From Chlamydiia bacterium (lineage in GTDB: Bacteria > Chlamydiota > Chlamydiia > Chlamydiales > FEN-1388), in assembly GCA_003170575.1 (NCBI GenBank), contig PMZB01000247.1, positions 1 to 14,980 on the forward strand: 14,980 bases of DNA, written 5' to 3'. The translations under genes and the position numbers were made by a program. Position 1 is the stretch's first letter; every line of letters starts with the position of its first letter. Positions 1 through 7,400 of this stretch are shown in pieces. Under the pieces are notes generated by a model. The model was not told where the DNA came from and did no database searches. It saw nothing but the letters and a program-made list of their open reading frames with translations.

Positions 1-18
1 ATGATGTCAAAACATTTA

Positions 19-24
19 TATAAT
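19..24 (+). promoter_or_regulatory. candidate -10 box for the HAD gene
   Basis: TATAAT, a perfect match to the sigma-70 family -10 consensus, lies about 53 bases before the ATG at 77. The matching -35 region would fall off the left edge of the window, so only half of the promoter can be judged. The surrounding sequence is very AT-rich, which makes a chance match plausible. Confidence 0.3.
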
Positions 25-76
25 ATGGGTAGTAGCAAATTTTATCAACAAATAAGATGCTATCTTTTTTCTGATT

Positions 77-751
77 ATGAAATATATTGGTAATTTGTTT
101 GTTTTATTCTGTTGTTGTGGGTTATGTATGGCACAAGCCTCAGTTAAAGAACGTACTTCAGTCATTGTATTTGATTTTGGCAGTGTTGTAGGCGGCTCTA
201 ATCAAGAAAAACTCGCTCAAAAAGTTGGGAAAGAGCTGCAACTGCCCCTCAATGAAGCTAAAACTCTTGTCTCTGAATTCAAAAAGTGGGATGGCTCTTC
301 CTCTGAATTTTGGGAGGCCTATGCCAAAAATACAGGAAAAACTATTCCGAAGGGGTGGCACGAGCGGTTTGAGGAGCTGAAACGAAAGGTTATTGAAGCA
401 AATCCTCAGGTACTCAAAATTGTCCAAGAGCTTCGTGCTCATGGATTCAGAACAGCTCTCCTAGCCAACACCACGCCAGAGCGCGCTTTGCGCATGAGGA
501 AATTAGGGCTGCTCAGTTATTTTGATCCAGTTGTTCTCTCCTGTGACATAGGGGTAAAAAAGCCCCAAACCCAAGCTTTTGAGATTTTTCTAAAGCAAGC
601 TCAAGTTCCAGCTTCAAAATGCCTCTTCATCGATGATAAGCAAGAGAACATTGATATGGCTTCTTCCTTAGGCTTTGACGTTATTTTATTTACCTCTGCT
701 CAGGATTTGCGCAGAGAGCTAGAAAAACGATCCATACTTGTGTCCGAATGA
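77..751 (+). CDS. exported HAD-superfamily (subfamily IA-like) hydrolase with altered motifs
   Basis: This 224-residue protein has a haloacid dehalogenase core behind an apparent signal peptide. Residues 2-20 are a short basic start plus a hydrophobic, Cys-rich stretch ending AQA-S (19-22), a plausible signal peptidase I site, so it should act in the periplasm or beyond. Motif I is VIVFDFGSV with nucleophile D33. Motif III is K162 in GVKKP and motif IV is FIDDKQEN with D186 and D187. The fold and length fit subfamily IA, and the DFGsV form of motif I resembles YihX-type sugar-phosphate phosphatases. Two oddities: the usual second Asp of motif I is G35, and the usual Ser/Thr of motif II is A130 (LLANTTP). 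Catalysis may be weakened or altered, and the substrate cannot be predicted. The ATG at 77 is the only good start, because an in-frame stop lies at 53-55. No clear Shine-Dalgarno precedes it. Confidence 0.88.
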   Translation: MKYIGNLFVLFCCCGLCMAQASVKERTSVIVFDFGSVVGGSNQEKLAQKVGKELQLPLNEAKTLVSEFKKWDGSSSEFWEAYAKNTGKTIPKGWHERFEELKRKVIEANPQVLKIVQELRAHGFRTALLANTTPERALRMRKLGLLSYFDPVVLSCDIGVKKPQTQAFEIFLKQAQVPASKCLFIDDKQENIDMASSLGFDVILFTSAQDLRRELEKRSILVSE

Positions 752-837
752 TCGCTCAAAGAATCTCATTTTTATCATCTTTGAAAAGCACGACAAAAGG
801 TTTTTCTCAAACTTTCTCTTTGCGAAAATAAAGGAAA

Positions 838-933
838 ATGGGTACAACTAGGAGTGTGCAGAGAATTAATTCGGGCACGGGCACGAAAAAAATCTTTACG
901 CGCTCTTTTGGTGGTGGAGGCCTATGTATGTGA
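838..933 (+). CDS. candidate small ORF (31 aa) overlapping the next gene's start
   Basis: A 31-codon frame begins at ATG 838 just after AAAGGAAA and ends at TGA 931-933, overlapping the start of the zinc-ribbon gene (924) by ten bases. The predicted peptide is basic and Gly-rich: MGTTRSVQRINSGTGTKKIF, then TRSFGGGGLCM. The arrangement would suit translational coupling, with the small ORF delivering ribosomes to the next start. The spacing from the GG of the putative ribosome site to the ATG is short, about 3 bases, and I recognise no homologue. It could equally be chance in a 172-base gap. Confidence 0.25.
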   Translation: MGTTRSVQRINSGTGTKKIFTRSFGGGGLCM

Positions 934-1349
934 TCAAGGAACCGTTGGTTGAAGAGCAGGTTGTATGTTGGAACTGCGAAGAGCTGGTTCATGAGTCAGC
1001 TTTACAGTGTCCCTATTGCAATATTGAGCTGCATAAACATACCCTGGAAAAGCCAGCGGCACCCTCTACCAAAATAACTCCGATCACACCCTATACAGCC
1101 ACACAAAACGAACCACAAAGCCTCCCGAAATCAGAGTCTACCTTTTCTTTTGTCTGTTCCTTATTTCTTTTCTTAACTGGCAGTGCCTTCCTTTTTCTTG
1201 CGGCAATGGTCTTTTTCTTTGCTCAAGATGGGTTTTTCACGATCTGCTGGCCTCAACATACGTCAAGTGCCTTTTTAGGCTTAGGTATGGCAGCAGTTGC
1301 CTTTGGCACGCTCTTCTTCCAACGTGTTTCTGGGTCATCTGAAGATTAA
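924..1349 (+). CDS. zinc-ribbon protein with two C-terminal membrane segments
   Basis: This 141-residue protein has three parts. Residues 15-32 form a zinc ribbon, C15-W-N-C18 and C29-P-Y-C32, of the kind often found at the start of small bacterial membrane proteins. Residues 43-72 are a Pro/Thr-rich linker. Residues about 74-100 and 115-132 are strongly hydrophobic and Phe-rich and should be two transmembrane helices. No catalytic motif is visible, so a structural, adaptor or metal-sensing role at the inner membrane is the most I would infer. The start is uncertain: ATG 924 is only three bases after GGAGG (916-920), while an in-frame GTG at 930 has a better nine-base spacing. The upstream frame is open to 870 but holds no other start codon. 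It lies 96 bases before the giant gene on the same strand. Confidence 0.8.
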   Translation: MYVIKEPLVEEQVVCWNCEELVHESALQCPYCNIELHKHTLEKPAAPSTKITPITPYTATQNEPQSLPKSESTFSFVCSLFLFLTGSAFLFLAAMVFFFAQDGFFTICWPQHTSSAFLGLGMAAVAFGTLFFQRVSGSSED

Positions 1350-1445
1350 TTTCTTCCTTGTGCTTTGTGCTATACAACTTTCAACTTTAATCTTTTATTT
1401 GCTATTTAGTAGTAAGGAAAAACGAGTATGTAAACAGAGGTTTCT
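1350..1445 (+). promoter_or_regulatory. gap before the giant gene: weak promoter candidate and ribosome site
   Basis: TTCAAC (1380-1385) and TATTTA (1403-1408) are separated by 17 bases and could be a poor sigma-70 promoter, matching the consensus in about half the positions each. The ribosome binding site AGAGG (1436-1440) sits five bases before ATG 1446 and is convincing. I see no terminator between the two genes, so readthrough from the zinc-ribbon gene is equally possible. Confidence 0.25.
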
Positions 1446-4400
1446 ATGGAGGATGCACCACTAGAGAATGTGCCGGTTCAGCCAGAAGTCCCTCAAGAGC
1501 TTCCATCTCAAGAACCCTCAAAAAAAGCGAAATTGTCCTTTGGAGAGACTTTTGCGCATCTTGCAGCCCTAGGACAAGAACTTGGTCCGAAGCAATCCCT
1601 CAAGTTTTTTCATCGGCTCACACCTATTGATCCAAAGAAAATACCACAACCTGAGTCTGGCCTTTGGACAGATATGTATTACCTTATTAAAAAAATTCAA
1701 TCTTTCGGCCCACGTTATATTGTGGGGATTGAACCAGAGGAGGAAGGTGAAGCAGGAAAAGTTTCTGAAATTACTACGTGGAAGAACCTATTAAGAAAAC
1801 CCATTAAAGCTGATCGAAAACTCCTTTTCCATGTGCTGGGAGATGTCATCGGATCAACGAGTAAAGAACTGGAGGGCCAATCTATCCACAAGGCTTGGAA
1901 CATTTTTTTAGAGTACTTTAAGGGTTATGGGAGCGTTGGTGATCCAACTGTAAAAAAGGCAATGCTCAAGTGTCGCGATCAGCTAGCTACTGGAATTGAA
2001 CTGATGGATCGAATTCGTGGAACTGATTCCCTGGATAAAGTTTCAGAAGAATTTCGCACGAAGCTCATGGGTCTTAAAGTTGGAGAATCACTTATTCTTC
2101 CTGATGGCTGGGCAAATGAACTTGGGGGTCATGCAATTGTGCATGAACTGGTAAAGGAAGAAGGGGAAAGTCTTCGACTTATTATTCATAATGCCGGAGA
2201 CGGAATTGAGTACCATCAAGGAGAATTTGTTGGAGGCAAGCGATATACCTATCCCTATGTACTTGAGGGGATCCCTCTTGAAAAACTCTGCTCTAAGCCA
2301 TATCTGGCAAGCTTAAGGGATGTACAAACTTATGGAGTACATAATTTTTCTTCGAAAGATATGTACAAAACCATTCTACCTTCACTTGGAGGAACGTTTT
2401 CTCTAAAGAATGTGCATACAGTTGATATTCAACGATCTGGAACGTGCAGCGTTGCATCGGTTTTTTCCTTCTTCCAAACAAAAATGGTTCCTCGTGATTA
2501 TCTGAGGAACAGGATTGTCATGGGGCTCCAATTACTTCATGGTTTTGCCCAAAAAAGCAGCTCCCTCGAGGAAGGCGATTGCATCCTTGCGCAGAAATGC
2601 AGCAGGTTTCTTTCCCAACTTCTGCTGCAAGCAAAAGAAGATAATTTTGTTACCGATGAAGAGTTTTCCTTTCTTCACGAACAGATATCTTTAGTCAATG
2701 GAAGAATAGGTTCTAGACTTCAAGAGCTAGGACAATCCTTTCTTTCTCCAACCATTCCTACTACAAGAAAGGAAACAAAACTCTCTATCGCTGCACCTAC
2801 AACAGACTTTTCCAAACTTACCCCGCCAAAGTTTGAACTCCCAGGAACGCCTAAAATTGTTCGACCTCCTTCAATGTTTGTAACCTTGTCAACAATAAAT
2901 TCACAGGAAGAGCTGCTTCAATGTTTGAGCGATGCCACAAGCCAGGTCAAAACATGTATAGCTTCAGGCGAGCTTGAAACTGCTCAGCATATAATGGAGG
3001 CTGTGTCTCGGCATCTTCTCAAGGTGTTTAAAGAAAAAGGATCTTCACTTGGAGAAGGCAAAACTCTTGAGATCATCCAGCAATTTCAATACTTCACGAA
3101 AGTATATGTAGAAAATATTATTAAGATTGCGCAGCAAAATCAGGAGCCGATAGTTGTCCGGCCTTCTATGGCGACAACTCTTTGCTCGTTCATCCAATGC
3201 GCCCAGATCGCTGGGGAAAAAATTCCAGAAATCCGCCAGTATTCGTTAAAAAGTCTTTTTGATGTTTTACACCTTCAACCACACGGAGAGAAGGAGCACT
3301 TAAATCTCTTCTTTGAGCGGCATGCTGATGAGGAAAGCTTATATCGCGTTATTCCTCTTTCCCAAAGTGTTAATAGGCCTCCTTCTTCAGAGTTGAGAAT
3401 TCATGACATTCGCTCAAAAGATAAATTTCTCAGGTTTGCCAAACAGATAGGAGTAACAATTCCAGAGGAAGAGAAAGGTGGTTCGCTGTTGAATCCAACG
3501 CTTTCAACGGAAAAATTTCTTGGGTTAAATGATGAGGACTTTGTCCCGCCCAAAGAATGGTTCTTGTTTATTGATATGCTGGATACCTCGCGCTTACTTG
3601 AGGAATTGCCCGGAGAGCCAGAAAAAAAACCTGTTGACCTTACTAACATTTGGCGTTGTGAGGAGACTTCATGGACTAAACCGACAATTTTTAAAGGGAT
3701 GCGAAGTTATCCTTCAATCATGAAGGAAGATGCTCCACCTGCTTTTTTGCGTCCAGGGGCTCGTATCAAGCTTGGAAAAAAAGCAGAATCCCGTCTTCTT
3801 GAAGGCGAGGATCAAACAAGTTATCAATTAAGAATTATTGGTACCTGGACCAAAGCCCTTTCTCCCGATGGTGTGTTGACGCTTTTTTTGGCCAACCCCG
3901 AGCTTTTAGTTATTCCAGAAAAGCAAATCATGCTCGAACAGTTTTTATTTTCTAGTAGCGCCCAGCATGAGTTGCCAGAGATGATGCAAACCCAAGTGCA
4001 AAAAAATATTGCTGAGTTTGTTTCCCGATACATATGCGTTTCTACAACGAGCCTTGATGAGCGACTCTATTGCTTGCGTCTTGCACGCCTTGCTTGTGAC
4101 AGAGGAATCATTGATAAATCTGTTGTGCAGGATCTGCTTGTTGAATTGGACCACAAGTTAGAAAAAGAGTCTTCAAACACTCATGCAAAGTTTTTGTTCC
4201 ATAAAGAAAGAGCTCTTTTTCTCCTTTCCAGAGAATCTCTGAGTGTAGGAGATTTGGAAAATCTTGTGGCTTCCTCTACCTATGCAGCTACTTCTTCTGT
4301 GACCGAAGAGCCATATTTTACTTATGAACTTCGAGCAACCCAGCATGAGCTTTTGAGCAGAGATGATGTGAGGGGTGTTTTAACGGCCAATCCTTCTGCA

Positions 4401-7400
4401 ATTATCAACAAAATCTTGGGAACATCTTCGCAATGGAAAATGGAGTCATATCCAAATTTTGTCACGGAAGGCCCTCCGCCCATGGAATACCAAATGGCAA
4501 GAGGGATACTTTTGGAAAAACAAATCGCCACAATCCCGACCCCCTCTTTTTTTGCAGTAACCTCTGATATACAGCGTGCTTTAAGCAACGCTCTTCCAAA
4601 TAAAGTTTCTCATATTGGAGAGGGGTGTTATGAGTTTGAGCTGGAGAAAGAAAAGGGAGTTCAATTTAGGGTTCTGGCCCATGCTAACGGGCAATTTGTC
4701 CAAAAAAAGATTGGTGAATCCTGGTATCAGTATGTCCCTTCCGCTGGTCTTGAAAAAGGAGTTCTTCCTCAGTTTCTTGCATCGGAAGGACGTGTGTGGT
4801 GGAATGAAAAGGAAAAGTTTTTCAGAATAGAATGTCCAGATGGAACTCTGTACGAAGCGGTAGTACAAAATGAAAAGAGTACAGTCTTTGTATGTGATCC
4901 TTCCACTGGAAAAAGAACGAGCGAACGACTTGTCCTTGCATCAAAACTTCCTCTCTATCTTCAATCATTTGAAGATAAAGAGTACATCATAGCGTCAACA
5001 ACCGACGGAAAAAATATATCCAAAATAAAATTCTCTCGGCTTGGAGAAAAAGGGCTGACCTTTATTTTTGATGCAGCAAAAAAGGAGTTCCGGAGAGAAG
5101 ATTGCCTTTCGGATGTGCTTGTTCCGGATCAAACATCTCCGGTACTTCATGGGCCGCATAAGCTTGTATTAAGAAGTACGCTCACAAATCAATCCTACAT
5201 TCTCCTCTCTGGACATTATCTTGGAGAACCAGAAGAAAAGAAGGTAGCTTCCCCCCTTTCGACAACACGGCTATCGCAAAATGCGCCTTCTGATGAGAAG
5301 GACCGTCCATTCATTCCTGTCTATATGTGCAAGAAGGAGAAAGGGGAGCTTATTCCAGAAAGTGCAGAGGCTCGCGCTTCACTTGCATATCTCTATCTTT
5401 CCCAGCAAGAGTATGAAAAGAGCGCGCATGTGCTTGATGGATTGGAGCGCATTCCTTTACCTCAAGATGTGGTAAGAACCCTTTTATGGATCTGCAAATC
5501 TAAAGACACAGATGCTCGAGCTATTGCAGTAAGGTTAAAAGCAGCAGCTCAGCTAAAACGACAGCAAATTTTGTTTGATTCTAAGATTCCTGACCTGCCA
5601 AACCTTACGGAGGATACGAGAGAATTTTTATCTATAAGGCACTCCATAGGATGGCTGCAGCTCTCTCCAGAAGATCAGATGGTCCTCAAGATGGAAAAAG
5701 AGGAGAAGGAAGTGCGGCGTAAAATGGCTGGACCCATCTATGCAGGTCCAATACTCATCGACTTCTCTAGCTATTTGGAAAAGGAGCGTCCATTTGATGT
5801 GGAACACCTGTTTGAAGCTCCTAAAGAAGAGGAGCCAACCCCCTTGCGTCCCATATTTTCTCGGGATTTTTGGGACGTATGCGAAGCTGTGCGAACAGGC
5901 AGTCCTGTGTCAGTAGAGCACATAAAATCCATGTTTGGAGTGGAGGCAGAAGGTAAAGACTTAAGTTATGCCTTGGAGATAGCTGCAAGAGCGAACCCAA
6001 GCAAGGCGCAAACAGCTGCAGCAATTTTACTTGCTATTCAAAAAAGACCGGATCAATTCAAAGACATTAATTTGGAAGATAGATGGAAAAAAGAGGAGGA
6101 GATTTGGAAAGAGCTTATGCATCGGGCTTCATCACTCTTTGCAAAGGAAGCGCCTTCTGCGCTATCCCTCGAACCTGTTCCAACAACAACACTGCCTCTA
6201 GAAATGCCCGAAGAAGCAGTTGAAAAAAAGGAGGCTTTACCTCCTTTGGTTTGTGAGGATCCAGAAAAAACCGCTCTTTCCGATATCTCCTCAATTCTTT
6301 TTCCGAAGAAAAAGGTAGAGCTGAAAGGCAAGCCTCTCTCCATAAGCGGTCAACCAGTAGTTGAGTTGCTCAAAACCATTTCTCCTATACATGCAAGAGA
6401 AGGGGAGCGATTTGCGCAAGCTGTGACCTCGTATAGCGACATGAAGCCTTCAGCAAAAGTTGAGATAGAGAAAGAGGTGCAAGTTTCTTCTTGGATTCCT
6501 TGGATCTGGGGAGGCGGGAGAGGAAGCCAGACTCAGAAACGCATTGGAACAGCTCTTTCTCCCTTAAAGTCCCAGCTCGAGAAAAGCCGGGAAACCGCAA
6601 ACAAGTATAAGCATACAATAGTTGATCTGCTCCAGAAACGAACGTTAGATACTGAAGTAACCTATGCATCCTTGGAAGCAGCAGGATATGTTCCTGATGT
6701 CTATATTAAAAGCGCCATTATTGCTCTGTTAAAGCCATTTCCAGAAGGGTTTCTCTCCCTCAACCCTGCACTTTCAGTAGAAGATGCGTGTGCTCTAAGG
6801 GAAGCAACAGTTGCCTATCTTGCAGAAAAAACCCATGCCAATCATCTCAATACCATCGTTACTGAATTGACTCGGCTCCAAAATAAATCTTCTATAACTG
6901 AAGAGGAGGTAACAAACCTCCACGCTCTTCTTGAACAGCATCGAGAGTATGATATCGCACAAGATCCTCGATACATTGTTCTTGAGGAAGCTCTTGGGTA
7001 TATCTTCCGCGCGGATCAACTAAAGGTGATGAGATCATTTCTTGAAGGTGGTGAGGGCAAGGTGATAGAGCTCATCATGGGAAGTGGAAAAACTGCAGTA
7101 ATAGGCCCTTTGCTCTGTCAGTGTATTGCTTCAAGAGGAAAGCTGCCTGTTTTTGTTATCCCGGAGTCCCTTGCTTCATCAATGTTTCCACAGCTAGCTG
7201 CGACTTTACAGAACAGTTTTTCTCAAAAAGTCTTTTCTTGGGAAGTGCCTGATAATGAAATGCTTTCCCTTGAACAACTTTCTTTTATCGAACAAGGAAT
7301 AAAAAATGCTCTGGCTGAAGCAGGTGCTGTTTTAGTACGGCCAAAAGATATCACAGGCCTTTTTCTGCAGTTCTTTTTGACTTTGAAGCAAGTTCCGCGA

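Noticed and set aside
1..93. Open frame from the first base to TAA at 91-93, 30 codons, overlapping the HAD start
   Set aside because: It could be the tail of an upstream gene, but it is very AT-rich, contains the TATAAT box and shows no recognisable sequence.
754..785. CAAAGA...TCTTTG inverted repeat after the HAD gene as a terminator
   Set aside because: The six-base AT-rich stem has a loop of about 15 bases and no clean T-tract.
807..992. Minus-strand 61-residue frame with a hydrophobic C-terminus
   Set aside because: It overlaps the coding start of the zinc-ribbon gene, has no clear ribosome site, and its composition fits a shadow frame.
2085..2480. OTU or classical papain-type protease in the giant protein
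   Set aside because: In those folds Cys precedes His. Here the only GH strand motif lies before the Cys, and I see no good His partner after it.
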